Part shown: one piece after another, positions 1-7,919 of the stretch | Layout: each line of letters begins with the position of its first letter | Position numbering within the stretch: position 1 is the first letter of the stretch | Origin: Pseudomonadota bacterium | Lineage (GTDB): Bacteria; Pseudomonadota; Alphaproteobacteria; Rhizobiales; Xanthobacteraceae | Direction: 5' to 3' | DNA length: 14,519 bases | Assembly (NCBI GenBank): GCA_021779635.1 | Contig: JAJYAH010000085.1 | Coordinates: 1 to 14,519 of the forward strand | The notes under the pieces: model-generated | What the model was told of the DNA's origin: nothing | Seen by the model: only the letters and a program-made list of their open reading frames with translations | Database searches by the model: none | Position numbers and translations under genes: made by a program

Positions 1-44
1 GGATCTGGGTGAGGTGTGAGCCGTGTCGCGATGAAAGCGCTGTC

Positions 45-1040
45 TTACCGCAGCGGCATCGGGGGCCGTACCACCGGGCCGTCATACGACTGATCGGTGG
101 CTTCCGGCAGCGGTGCGGGCTGCGACACCACGGGCTGCGGCAGTGGAGGCGGCGGCGGCGCGGGAGGCACGGCGTAGGTCGGTGGCGGCAAGTAGGCCGT
201 CCTCGGCTTGCGCGGCGGCGCTGGAATCGGCCGCGGCGGAATCGCTGCCATCGGCCGTGGCGGAAGCGCCGATGTTCTCGGCCGCGGGCTTGGCTCGGGA
301 TTCCTGGCCATGTCGCGGGACATCTGGGCCTGGCTGGCCTTGAGTTGCTCGACGCTGGCTTTGAGCTGTTCGATCTGTTGACCCATCGTTTTCAGATCGC
401 GCGCCATCGACTCCGTTGATTCCGGCGTCGCACTGGCCATCGCGGGCGTGGCCGCGGCCACCGCCGGTGCGGCGGCGTTCGAGGGTTGAACCGGAGCCTG
501 GGCCGGAGATGCCGGTGGCGCCGGCGTCTGATCGGCCGCGGCTGCTGCTTGAGCCGGTGCTGAGTCCGGTTGCTCGGCCGCCGGAGCCTTGTCGGTCACG
601 GGCTTGTCGGTCACAGGCGATGCAGCCAGCACGAACGGCGGCAGCCAGCTTGAGATCAGCTGTCTGGCCGCTGCCCCGTGATGCGTCCAGGCCGCGGCAG
701 CGAAGGCGCTGCACAGGGCGAACATGAAGGCGACGAAAGCGCGCTTCACCCACCAGCCGATTCCTGGCCGGTCGTCCGGGGCCGCTGGCCTGTCCGTCGT
801 GTCGATAGCGGCGGCGCGAAACGTCGTATCGACCGCCGGCGTCAGTGCGGCAGCGGAGGCCTCGGGCACAACGGAAACCTCGGGCGACGTCTGGGCCTCT
901 TGGGCCGCCTTTTGCGCAAGATGGCTCAGGAGCTCCTGCACGGGGTCGGGCGACGCCTTGCGCGCGGCCAGAACGACGTCGGGCTCGATCACAAAGGCGT
1001 CGTGCGGATCGGTATCTTGTGGTGTCAGCGTGGACTGCAT
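45..1040 (-). CDS. Pro/Ala-rich single-pass membrane protein of unknown function
   Basis: 331 aa. I do not recognise a named family. Visible layout: an acidic/Ala-rich cytoplasmic-type N-terminus (about 1-95), one hydrophobic segment (about 98-118, preceded by WWVKR, so probably N-in), an Ala/Pro-rich low-complexity linker (about 140-210), a short heptad-like coiled coil (about 211-245, containing QQIEQLKASVEQLKAS), and a strongly Pro-rich C-terminal tail (about 249-331) with repeated PPRP and PPPP runs. The ATG is well supported by AAGGAG at 1046-1051, 5 nt upstream. A 15-bp tandem duplication at 588-617 gives PVTDK twice. The architecture (TM, linker, coiled coil, poly-Pro) resembles envelope-spanning or scaffold proteins, but this is only a resemblance. 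Overlapping ORFs in other frames are judged to be GC-rich shadows. Confidence 0.75.
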   Translation of the reverse strand: MQSTLTPQDTDPHDAFVIEPDVVLAARKASPDPVQELLSHLAQKAAQEAQTSPEVSVVPEASAAALTPAVDTTFRAAAIDTTDRPAAPDDRPGIGWWVKRAFVAFMFALCSAFAAAAWTHHGAAARQLISSWLPPFVLAASPVTDKPVTDKAPAAEQPDSAPAQAAAAADQTPAPPASPAQAPVQPSNAAAPAVAAATPAMASATPESTESMARDLKTMGQQIEQLKASVEQLKASQAQMSRDMARNPEPSPRPRTSALPPRPMAAIPPRPIPAPPRKPRTAYLPPPTYAVPPAPPPPPLPQPVVSQPAPLPEATDQSYDGPVVRPPMPLR

Positions 1041-1428
1041 TGGCGCTCCTTACTGGTTCCAATGTCACCCGCAACAGGGCGGCCGGCGGATTAACGCAAC
1101 GTCAACGATCCTCTGCCCGCTTCAGACGCCAGTCAGGTTTGACCAAAGCAAGGCGGCGGGATGGAGAGGTTAAGGCCACTTGTGGCAGCAAGATTGCGGG
1201 AAGCGGGGCCGGGGAGGCGGAGGGCGGCGCGAATGCGCCACGGCGGATGACGTTCCGCTAATTCGTCCTACAAGCTGGAAACATCGAATCGAATCGTCAT
1301 TCCGGGGTGCGCCCCTTGGCGCACGCCCGGCGCTGAGCCTGTCGTCGCACCGCGCTTTGCGCGGACGCGTTGGCGCGAGCCCGGAATGACGATTGCGATG
1401 TTGCTGCCTCTACAAACCGACGCGCAGC
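1041..1428. other. Intergenic region with one REP-like element
   Basis: 388 bp without a convincing gene. It holds the upstream region of the leftward membrane-protein gene, the Shine-Dalgarno at 1046-1051, and the palindromic element at 1292-1394. ORFs crossing it lack good ribosome binding sites and are Arg-rich shadows. I could not pick a promoter with confidence. Confidence 0.6.
1292..1394. repeat. REP-like palindromic element with internal hairpins
   Basis: Perfect 15-bp inverted arms, aatcgtcattccggg at 1292-1306 and its complement at 1380-1394, flank about 73 bp. Inside are two further hairpins: gtgcgcc/ggcgcac with a 4-nt loop (1307-1324) and ccgcg/cgcgg with a 5-nt loop (1350-1364). 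The whole can fold as a three-way or cruciform structure. CGTCATTCCGGG-type ends are, as I recall, frequent in Bradyrhizobium and Rhodopseudomonas intergenic regions, so this is probably one copy of a dispersed extragenic palindrome. It lies between two leftward genes and might also limit read-through. Confidence 0.7.
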
Positions 1429-1644
1429 TCAGGCTTCGCCCTTGGGAATGTATTTGCCCATGACGCATTTATACTTTTGCAACTTCCACTCGTGATAGGG
1501 GCCATTGGCGAGCCATTCGGCAATGCCGATTTGTCCATTGATCTGGCAGGCGGTCATGGTGATGCCCGACTGCTCACTGGTAGTGACGACCTTCTCCAGG
1601 CACAGCGGGCCGTTGCAGAGAACGGCGACAAGAGTAACGAGCAT
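1429..1644 (-). CDS. Small Cys-containing protein, possibly exported, unknown function
   Basis: 71 aa. The N-terminus (MLVTLVAVLC) is hydrophobic but short and lacks a basic n-region, so it may be a weak or non-canonical signal sequence. Four cysteines (10, 15, 33, 60) could form disulfides if the protein is exported. The C-terminal half contains a Trp/Tyr/Lys-rich stretch (EWKLQKYKC). The ATG has an AAAGG ribosome binding site about 5 nt upstream, which supports this start. No family recognised. The base composition and the non-repetitive protein are more gene-like than the surrounding shadows. Confidence 0.6.
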   Translation of the reverse strand: MLVTLVAVLCNGPLCLEKVVTTSEQSGITMTACQINGQIGIAEWLANGPYHEWKLQKYKCVMGKYIPKGEA

Positions 1645-1865
1645 GGCGACCTTTGCTTGATCAGGGAACCCGGCACATTCCGCTTATGCAGGGTTCGTGC
1701 CAGCATTGTTGCGCGCGCTGCTCTGTTGCATGCCCCAGCCGCTTTTTTTCAGCTTGCCACGCGGCCGGCGCAGTCGTTACGGCGGCCGAATCAGCTGCGC
1801 CATCGCCGATGGCCGCGGCACCAAATCGTCACGTTCTCGGCGAATTGCGGTCAAAGCCGGCTGTC

Positions 1866-2084
1866 ATGACGCGAGCCAACGTGGATGCGTGCGGGGAAAC
1901 CGAGTTGACCTACAAGATGATCGCGGAACGCGACAACGAGACCGTAAAGATCGAGCGAATGAGTTCTTTTGTCATCGTCGCCAAGGCCCGAATCTGGGCA
2001 AGCGAAGGATGGCAGGTCGTCATCACCGACGCGGACGGGAAATCCTACGCCCTTGCCGAATTCGATCAGCTGCTGGCGGCTTGA
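1866..2084 (+). CDS. Small hypothetical protein
   Basis: 72 aa from the ATG at 1866; a shorter version of 55 aa could start at the ATG at 1917 (MIAERDNETVKIER). The C-terminal 55 residues look like a compact folded domain with alternating hydrophobic strands (FVIVAKARIWASEGWQVVIT) and an acidic turn (DADGK), ending in YALAEFDQLLAA. The frame is open upstream to 1653, but that extension is Cys/Ala-rich and not domain-like, so I did not include it. Neither start has a strong Shine-Dalgarno. I recall similar short conserved hypotheticals in Bradyrhizobium but cannot name a function. It is convergent with the gene ending at 2142. Confidence 0.55.
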   Translation: MTRANVDACGETELTYKMIAERDNETVKIERMSSFVIVAKARIWASEGWQVVITDADGKSYALAEFDQLLAA

Positions 2085-2141
2085 TTCGGCGTGATGCCGG
2101 CCGCGTGCAGGGCGCAATAGCGAAAGCGCAGGCTTCGCAGC

Positions 2142-3404
2142 TCAGCCGAAGCGCTGATCATAGGCGAGCACGGCCTCGAGCAAAACCTGGGCGCCGGCGC
2201 CACACTCATCGAACGAGGTGGATTCCGCCTCGTTGTGGCTCACGCCCCCCGCGCACGGCACGAAGATCATGGTGGTCGGGGCGATGCGCGCGATGTAGGC
2301 GGCATCGTGTCCGGCGCCCGAGACCATGTCGCGCGTGGCATATCCGGCCTTCTCGGCTCCCTTGCGCACGGACGCGATCATCTCGGAATCGAAGCGCACG
2401 GCCGGGCTATTCCAGATGCGTTTTTCCTCGAAGGTGAGGCCGAGAGGTTGCAGCGTCGCCGGCAGCGCCGCGCGGAACTCTCGCTCCATCGCTTCGAGCA
2501 CCGTCTCGTCAGGATGACGGAAATCGACGCAGAAGAACACCTCGCCCGGCACCACGTTGCGCGAGTTCGGTTGCACCTCGACCAGTCCAACGGTGCCCAC
2601 CGCGTCGGGGGCGTGCCGCATGGCGGTGGCGTGCACCTCCTCGATCATGCGAGCGGCCCCCAGCAGGGCGTTCTTGCGCAGGTGCATGGGTGTCGCGCCG
2701 GTGTGCGCTTCCTGGCCATGCACCGTCACCTCGTACCAGCGCATGCCCTGCACGCCGGTCACGACGCCGATCGTCTTGCCCTCCGCTTCGAGGATCGGGC
2801 CTTGCTCGATGTGGAGCTCGAACATGGCGCCGATCTTGCGCGTGCCGACCGGCTCGGTGCCGCGGTAGGCGATGCGCTCAAGCTCCGCCGCGAACGTCTT
2901 GCCCTCGCGATCCTCGCGCGAATAGGCATAATCCCGGGTGAAGGCGCCGGCGAAAACGCCGGAGGCCAGCATCGCGGGCGCAAATCGCGATCCCTCCTCG
3001 TTGGTCCAGTTCACGACTTCGAGGGGTGCGTTGGTGTCGTAGCCGCTCGCATGCAGCGTCCGCATGACCTCCAGCGCGCCGAGGACGCCCAGGACGCCGT
3101 CGAACTTGCCGCCGGTCGGCTGCGTATCGAGATGAGAGCCCATGCAGATCGGCGGCAGGTCGTCGCGCTTGCCGGCGCGGCGCGCGAACATGTTGCCGCA
3201 ATCATCGACCGTGACGGTGCAGTCGATCGCTTCGCAAGCGCGCTTGAACCAGTCGCGCACCTGACGATCTTCGTCCGACAGCGTGAGCCGGCGGATGCCG
3301 CCCTTCTCGGTCGCACCGAATCGCGCCGTCTCCATCAGGCTGTCCCAGAGGCGCTTCGGATCGATGGTGAGGTTGGTGAGGTCAGCCTTGCCGCCGCTTG
3401 TCAT
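2142..3404 (-). CDS. M20-family Zn-dependent amidohydrolase, probable N-carbamoyl-beta-alanine amidohydrolase (beta-ureidopropionase)
   Basis: 420 aa, cytoplasmic, normal length for the family. It should catalyse the last step of reductive pyrimidine breakdown: N-carbamoyl-beta-alanine (or the methyl form from thymine) to beta-alanine, CO2 and ammonia. The dinuclear metal ligands of the family are visible: His91 (GSHLDTQ), Asp102 (GGKFDGVLG), Glu136/Glu137 (NEEGSRF), His198 (ELHIEQGP) and His390 (SHNEAE). The dimerisation/lid domain is about 210-325, with GQEAHTGATPM. The ATG at 3404 overlaps the TGA of the upstream hydantoinase as ATGA, which suggests translational coupling; the frame is open further upstream (M at 3458) but this junction decides the start. 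Related enzymes act on allantoate or on N-carbamoyl-L-amino acids (AllC, HyuC/AmaB). Substrate here is inferred from the neighbours, not from residues. Confidence 0.93.
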   Translation of the reverse strand: MTSGGKADLTNLTIDPKRLWDSLMETARFGATEKGGIRRLTLSDEDRQVRDWFKRACEAIDCTVTVDDCGNMFARRAGKRDDLPPICMGSHLDTQPTGGKFDGVLGVLGALEVMRTLHASGYDTNAPLEVVNWTNEEGSRFAPAMLASGVFAGAFTRDYAYSREDREGKTFAAELERIAYRGTEPVGTRKIGAMFELHIEQGPILEAEGKTIGVVTGVQGMRWYEVTVHGQEAHTGATPMHLRKNALLGAARMIEEVHATAMRHAPDAVGTVGLVEVQPNSRNVVPGEVFFCVDFRHPDETVLEAMEREFRAALPATLQPLGLTFEEKRIWNSPAVRFDSEMIASVRKGAEKAGYATRDMVSGAGHDAAYIARIAPTTMIFVPCAGGVSHNEAESTSFDECGAGAQVLLEAVLAYDQRFG

Positions 3405-4858
3405 GGCACCACCGGCAAGGCCCGTGAGACTGGCTTCGGAGCGGAGAATTCCTTCCACGTGCTGTTGGCGACATGGACGGCGGGGAAGGGCGGTCGCGCG
3501 ATGAATTGTCCGTCTCCCTTCTCGGCCCGCAGCTCGCCCTCCCGCCAGGCGATCCGGCCGCGCGAAAGCGTGAGGTGCGGCACGCCGGTGCAGGTAATGC
3601 CCTCGAACACGTTATAGTCGATGCGGCTCAATTGCTTCTTGGCGGAGATGGTCTTGGTCGCGGCCGGATCCCACACCACGAGATCGGCGTCCGATCCGAC
3701 AGCAACCGCTCCCTTGCGCGGATAGATGTTGAGAATGCGCGCGATGTTGGCGGATGTGACGGCGACGAACTCCTCTTTGGTCAGACGCCCGGCATTCACG
3801 CCGAAGGTCCACAGCAGCGGCATGCGGTCCTGGATGCCGCCGGTCCCGTTCGGGATCATGCGGAAGTCGTTGAGGCCGAGGCGCTTCTGCTCGCGCGTAA
3901 AGGTGCAATGATCGGTCGCCACGACCTGCAGCGAGCCGGCCTGGAGCCCGGTCCACAGCGAATCCTGATGCTTCCTCGGCCGGAAAGGCGGCGACATCAC
4001 GCGGGCTGCGGCGTGGTCCCAGTCCGGGTTGCGGTACTCGTCCTCGTCGAGCACGAGATGCTGGATCAGCGGCTCGCCATAGACGCGCTTGCCGGCCGCG
4101 CGGGCCCGCGCGATCGCCTCGTGCGCTTCGCGGCAGGAGGTATGGACGACATAGAGCGGGGCGCCCGCCATATCGGCGATCATGATCGCGCGGTTGGTTG
4201 CCTCGCCTTCGACCTCCGGTGGACGCGAATAGGCGTGGTTCTCCGGACCCGTGGCGCCCTTCGCCATCAGCTGTTCCTGCAGGCGGAACACCACATCGCC
4301 GTTCTCGGCATGCACCATCGGCAGCGCACCGAGTGCTGCACAGCGCGAGAACGAGTTGTAGAGCTCGTCATCGTTTACCATCAGCGCGCCCTTGTAGGCC
4401 ATGAAGTGCTTGAAGGTATTGATGCCGTAGGTGTTCACCACCGTTCCCATCTCGTCGAAGACCTGCTTGGTCCAGGACGTCACCGCCATGTGAAAAGAGT
4501 AGTCGCAGGCGGCCTTTTCGCTCTTGTGCCGCCAGTCCTGATAGGCCCTGAGCATGGATTCGCCCGGGGCCGGGATGCAGAAGTCGACGATCATGGTCGT
4601 GCCGCCGGCGACGGCTGCCTTGGTGCCCCACTCGAAATCATCGGCCGAGACCGTGCCCATGAAGAGAAGCTCCATGTGCGTGTGCGGGTCGATGCCGCCG
4701 GGGAGAATGTCGCAACCGTCGGCGTCGATGATTTCGCAGCCGGTGGGCGCCGCTATTTTCTCGGCGACGGCCACGATCTTGTCGGCTTCGATCAGGACGT
4801 CGGCGCGGCGCGAGTGGTCGTGGTTGATGACGGTGCCGCCGCGAATGAGCATGGCCAT
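3401..4858 (-). CDS. hydA: Dihydropyrimidinase / D-hydantoinase
   Basis: 485 aa, cytoplasmic member of the cyclic amidohydrolase family, which usually forms tetramers. It hydrolyses 5,6-dihydrouracil or dihydrothymine to the N-carbamoyl-beta-amino acid. All metal-site residues are present: His59 and His61 (DPHTHMELLFMG), the carboxylated lysine Lys156 (KHFMAYKG), His183 (MVHAENGD), His239 (YVVHTSC) and Asp316 (VATDHCTF). The substrate-loop region NGTGGIQDRMPLLW (337-350) is typical of dihydropyrimidinases. The ATG at 4858 is chosen because GGAGG lies 7 nt upstream (4866-4870). An upstream in-frame start at 4927 would run through a stem-loop and has no support. It follows the binding-protein gene after 97 bp and overlaps the next gene by 4 bp. 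Confidence 0.96.
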   Translation of the reverse strand: MAMLIRGGTVINHDHSRRADVLIEADKIVAVAEKIAAPTGCEIIDADGCDILPGGIDPHTHMELLFMGTVSADDFEWGTKAAVAGGTTMIVDFCIPAPGESMLRAYQDWRHKSEKAACDYSFHMAVTSWTKQVFDEMGTVVNTYGINTFKHFMAYKGALMVNDDELYNSFSRCAALGALPMVHAENGDVVFRLQEQLMAKGATGPENHAYSRPPEVEGEATNRAIMIADMAGAPLYVVHTSCREAHEAIARARAAGKRVYGEPLIQHLVLDEDEYRNPDWDHAAARVMSPPFRPRKHQDSLWTGLQAGSLQVVATDHCTFTREQKRLGLNDFRMIPNGTGGIQDRMPLLWTFGVNAGRLTKEEFVAVTSANIARILNIYPRKGAVAVGSDADLVVWDPAATKTISAKKQLSRIDYNVFEGITCTGVPHLTLSRGRIAWREGELRAEKGDGQFIARPPFPAVHVANSTWKEFSAPKPVSRALPVVP

Positions 4859-4898
4859 GGGTAGTCCTCCGGATAGGATCGTCTCTTGGGTGGAATTG

Positions 4899-4931
4899 GT
4901 CGTTGCAGCGCCGGTCCGGCGCTGCAACGAC
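4899..4931. other. Intercistronic stem-loop, 16-bp perfect arms
   Basis: gtcgttgcagcgccgg (4899-4914), one base, then its exact complement (4916-4931). It lies in the 97-bp gap between the binding-protein stop and the hydantoinase Shine-Dalgarno, the only sizeable gap in the operon. No T-run follows on the minus strand, so it is a poor intrinsic terminator. The usual role of such a hairpin after a binding-protein gene is to protect the upstream mRNA from 3' exonucleases, making more binding protein than downstream enzyme. An operator role is possible, because the structure is also a DNA palindrome. The sequence is seen; the role is inferred. Confidence 0.75.
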
Positions 4932-4955
4932 GTTGTTGGATTCGCCGCGGCGCGA

Positions 4956-5945
4956 TCACTTCAGCGCGGCGTCGATCACGGCATGGGTCCAGGCGCCTTG
5001 GGGCTTCTTGGTGATGACCGGTTGTTCGCCGCCGGCGCCGAGCAGCGTCGTCACCGTGCGCTCATAATCGGCGGGATCGAGCTTGCCGTTGCTCCCGGCG
5101 GTGAGCTTGTTGATCTCGCCCATCATGCGCTTCTGGTGCGGCTCCTTCTGGGCGCCGGTGGCATCGTTGTCGAGCACGATCTTGACCGCTTCGTCGGGAC
5201 TGGTGCGGGCAAAATCCCAGCCCTTCATCGAGGCGCGCACGAATTTCGCCATCCGGGTCACGAAGGCCGGGTCCGACAGCTTGCTCTCGAGCACGTAGAG
5301 GCCGTCTTCCATCGTGGAGACGCCTTGGTCGGTGTAGTTGAAGACGACGAGGTCCTCGGGCTTCAAGCCGGCATCGATGACCTGCCAGTACTCGTTGTAG
5401 GTCATCGTGGAGACGCACGCCGCCTGCTTTTGAATCAAGGGATCGACGTTGAAGCCTTGCTTGACGACCTTGACGCCGCCCGGGGAGCCGTCGGTCTTGT
5501 AACCGAGCTTGGCCATCCAGGCCATGAACGGGTACTCGTTGCCGAAGAACCAGACGCCGAGCGTCTTGCCCTTGAAGTCGGCTGGCGTGGCGATGCCGGA
5601 ATCCTTGCGGCAGGTGAGCATCATGCCGGAGCGCTTGAAGGGCTGGGCGATGTTGACGAGCGGCACGCCCTTTTCGCGCGCGGCGAGCGCGGAGGGCATC
5701 CAGTCAATGATGACGTCGGCTCCGCCGCCTGCGATCACCTGCGGCGGCGCGATGTCGGGACCGCCGGGCTTGATGGTGACATCGAGACCCTCGGCCTTGT
5801 AGAAGCCCTTGTCCTTGGCGACGTAGTAGCCGGCGAACTGCGCCTGCGTCACCCATTTCAATTGCAACGTTACCTTGTCCTGGGCGGCCGCGGGAAGCCA
5901 CGATCCCAGAAGCAGCATGGCGCCGATCATCAAACGCTTCGTCAT
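4956..5945 (-). CDS. ABC transporter periplasmic substrate-binding protein, THI5/NMT1 (SsuA-like) family
   Basis: 329 aa with a classic Sec signal peptide: basic MTKR, hydrophobic core 5-18, and AAA before Gln22 as the likely cleavage site. The mature start LQLKWVTQAQFAGYYVAKDKGFY-type segment (about 27-49) is the hallmark of the NMT1/THI5 family, whose members bind pyrimidine-like rings (thiamine precursors), riboflavin, sulfonates or taurine. Further family segments are GGGADVIIDWMPSALAAREKG (split here at 73-93) and WFFGNEYPFMAW (132-143). Start ATG has GGGAG 7 nt upstream. It sits after the permeases and directly before dihydropyrimidinase, so uracil, thymine, dihydropyrimidines or hydantoins are the likely cargo. 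Automatic tools may call it a thiamine-pyrimidine or sulfonate binder; context argues otherwise. Confidence 0.92.
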   Translation of the reverse strand: MTKRLMIGAMLLLGSWLPAAAQDKVTLQLKWVTQAQFAGYYVAKDKGFYKAEGLDVTIKPGGPDIAPPQVIAGGGADVIIDWMPSALAAREKGVPLVNIAQPFKRSGMMLTCRKDSGIATPADFKGKTLGVWFFGNEYPFMAWMAKLGYKTDGSPGGVKVVKQGFNVDPLIQKQAACVSTMTYNEYWQVIDAGLKPEDLVVFNYTDQGVSTMEDGLYVLESKLSDPAFVTRMAKFVRASMKGWDFARTSPDEAVKIVLDNDATGAQKEPHQKRMMGEINKLTAGSNGKLDPADYERTVTTLLGAGGEQPVITKKPQGAWTHAVIDAALK

Positions 5946-5988
5946 ACGTCGTCTCCCTTTTTGGTCAGTGCAATGAATGAGCCCTTCT

Positions 5989-6960
5989 TCAGCGGCGGTT
6001 CGAGGGATGCCAGAAGGTCACCTTTTTCTCGATCAGGACGAGAACCCCGAAGAACGTCGAGCCTGCGACCGCCGCGACGACGATCGTCGCCCACACCATG
6101 TCGAGCGACATCCGTCCCACCTCGGTCGAGATGCGGAAGCCCATGCCCAGTGTCGGCGTGCCGAAGAACTCGGCCACGATGGCGCCGATCAGCGCCAGCG
6201 ACGCGTTGATCTTCAGGGCATTGAACAGAAACGGCATCGCCGCCGGCAGCCTGAGCGCAAGCAAGGTCTGCAGCCATGAGGCCCCATAGCTGTGCATCAG
6301 GTCGCGCTCGATGCGGCCGGCAGCGGTCAGGCCCGCGACCGCGTTTACCAGCATCGGAAAGAAGGTCATCATCACCACCACCGCGGCCTTCGACTGCCAA
6401 TCGAACCCGAACCACATCACGAGGATCGGCGCGATGCCGATGATCGGGAGGGCCGAGACGAAGTTGCCGATCGGAAGCAGGCCGCGACGCAGGAAATCGT
6501 AGCGGTCGCAGGCAAGGGCCGCGGCAAAGCCGGCGGCCGAACCGATCAGCCAGCCCGGAAGTGCCGCGCGAATGAAGGTCTGGACGAAGTCGGCGCCAAG
6601 CTGCGGCAGCGACGACAGCAGCTTGTGCAGGATCAGCGAGGGCGCCGGCAGCAGCACGCTCGGCACGTTGAGGCCGACGCACGCGACCTCCCACAGGAAC
6701 AGGAGCGTTAGCCCGAACACCAGCGGCACGCCCTTGCCGGTAAGGCTGGCCAGCATGTCCGGCAGCGACCGGGATCGGCTCCAGAGGACGTTCGCGTACC
6801 ACAGCGCGGCCCAGGCGACGACGACCGGTATCGCGAGAAGCCCGCCGGCGCCGCGATGCGCCAGCAGCACGGCGGCGATCGCAACGGCCGTCCCCAGCGC
6901 CAGCGCTGCGACGAGGCGCATCGCCGGGTTGCCCGCGTTAGCCATCTGCGCGCTGCTCAT
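5989..6960 (-). CDS. ABC transporter permease (BPD_transp_1, SsuC/TauC-like), second of two
   Basis: 323 aa inner-membrane protein. Hydrophobic segments are visible at about 16-34, 39-60, 78-98, 126-150, 165-185, 190-212, 252-268 and 286-309, so it has extra N-terminal helices compared with a minimal SsuC permease. The EAA-type loop that contacts the ATPase is at about 222-250 (HSYGASWLQTLLALRLP), with Gly226 and the LP pair 238-239 in the expected places. The ATG at 6960 overlaps the upstream permease stop as ATGA and has GGGAG 7 nt upstream inside that gene, so the two permeases are probably translationally coupled and made in equal amounts as a heterodimer. 43 bp separate it from the binding-protein gene. 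Confidence 0.92.
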   Translation of the reverse strand: MSSAQMANAGNPAMRLVAALALGTAVAIAAVLLAHRGAGGLLAIPVVVAWAALWYANVLWSRSRSLPDMLASLTGKGVPLVFGLTLLFLWEVACVGLNVPSVLLPAPSLILHKLLSSLPQLGADFVQTFIRAALPGWLIGSAAGFAAALACDRYDFLRRGLLPIGNFVSALPIIGIAPILVMWFGFDWQSKAAVVVMMTFFPMLVNAVAGLTAAGRIERDLMHSYGASWLQTLLALRLPAAMPFLFNALKINASLALIGAIVAEFFGTPTLGMGFRISTEVGRMSLDMVWATIVVAAVAGSTFFGVLVLIEKKVTFWHPSNRR

Positions 6961-7919
6961 GGCCGCGCTCCCATCGCGTTCAGTGTCAGCCGCTCGGCGA
7001 GTGCGATGACGGCGATCAGAAGTGAGGCCATGATCGCGGCCATGGTGAGCGCCGACCAGATCTGCACGGTCTGGCCATAATAGGAGCCCGACAACAGACG
7101 CGCGCCTATCCCGGCCTGTGCGCCGGTCGGCAGTTCGCCGACGATGGCGCCGACCAGGCTGATCGAGATCGACACCTTCAGGCTTGAAAACAGCATGGGA
7201 ATCGCCGCCGGCCAGCGCAGCTTGAGGAAGATCTCAGTCGGCGAAGCGCTGTAGGTGCGCATGAGGTCGAGCAGCATCGCGTCGGGCGAGGCGAAGCCCT
7301 TGGTCATGCCAATGGTGACGGGAAAGAACGAGAGGTAGGCCGAGATCACGGCTTTCGGCAGCAGGCCGACGATCCCCATCGAGCCCAGCGCGACGATGAT
7401 GATGGGGGCAATGGCAAGGATCGGCACGCTCTGGCTCGCGACGATCCATGGCATCAGGCTGGTGCGAAGCGCGTTGATGTGCACGATCGCGATCGCAAGC
7501 GCGATACCGAGGCCGAGGCCGATGACGAATCCGGTCAATGTCGCCGAGACGGTGACCCAGGCATGGGTCAGCAGGTTGCGCGGATTGAGCACCATGCCGT
7601 CAGCCGTTTCGCGCAACAGCGGTGTACCGAGCGTCGAGGCGAAGAGCTCCGTCACGATCTGATGCGGCGCGGGAAGCAGCGGCCGTTCCAGGCTCCATGC
7701 CACCCGGTAGCGGTTAACGAGCCCGTCGACGTGGGCAAGCTGCGGCAAGTCGCGGTTCATCGGCAGACAGGCGAGGTACCAGACCGCGAGGATGATCGCT
7801 GCGATCGTGGCGACGGGCAGCAGCGTGCCGTGCCGCACGCCCGACCACACTTGTCCGAAAGGCGTCATCGTCTCGGTCGCGGCGAGCCGCGCGCTAGTCG
7901 TCGTAGGAATGGCCGGCAC
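6957..7919 (-). CDS. ABC transporter permease (BPD_transp_1), first of two
   Basis: 320 aa inner-membrane protein. Hydrophobic segments lie at about 33-52, 122-148, 158-180, 184-203, 250-266 and 288-308. A hydrophilic stretch follows the first helix (53-115). The EAA-type loop is at about 219-248 (RTYSASPTEIFLKLRWP). The start is GTG at 7919, supported by GGAGGG 5 nt upstream (7925-7930); this places the first 26 bp inside the 3' end of the ATPase gene. A later ATG at 7868 (MTPFGQ) is possible but has no comparable ribosome binding site. It pairs with the following permease; the two are clearly different in sequence, so the channel should be a heterodimer. Confidence 0.9.
   Translation of the reverse strand: MPAIPTTTSARLAATETMTPFGQVWSGVRHGTLLPVATIAAIILAVWYLACLPMNRDLPQLAHVDGLVNRYRVAWSLERPLLPAPHQIVTELFASTLGTPLLRETADGMVLNPRNLLTHAWVTVSATLTGFVIGLGLGIALAIAIVHINALRTSLMPWIVASQSVPILAIAPIIIVALGSMGIVGLLPKAVISAYLSFFPVTIGMTKGFASPDAMLLDLMRTYSASPTEIFLKLRWPAAIPMLFSSLKVSISISLVGAIVGELPTGAQAGIGARLLSGSYYGQTVQIWSALTMAAIMASLLIAVIALAERLTLNAMGARP

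Noticed and set aside
82..1074. Long ORF overlapping the membrane-protein gene in another frame on the same strand
   Set aside because: Arg/Gly/Ala-rich composition with no domain or ribosome binding site; it is the GC-rich shadow of the gene at 45-1040, which has a strong Shine-Dalgarno and a clear membrane segment.
1138..1152. gtttgaccaaagcaa as a RutR site
   Set aside because: Only one half-site; the second half does not match and the neighbouring genes have no link to pyrimidine use.
2125..2155. Imperfect stem at the end of the amidohydrolase gene as operon terminator
   Set aside because: Best arms are gcttcg/cgaagc with bulges, no T-run, and the stem overlaps the stop codon.
2235..3617. 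460-aa plus-strand ORF opposite the M20 amidohydrolase, and similar long antisense ORFs at 3473-4864, 4554-6209 and 10275-12545
   Set aside because: High GC leaves antisense frames open. They are rich in Arg, His, Gly and Asp in the pattern of complemented third positions, and the opposite strand carries complete catalytic motifs.
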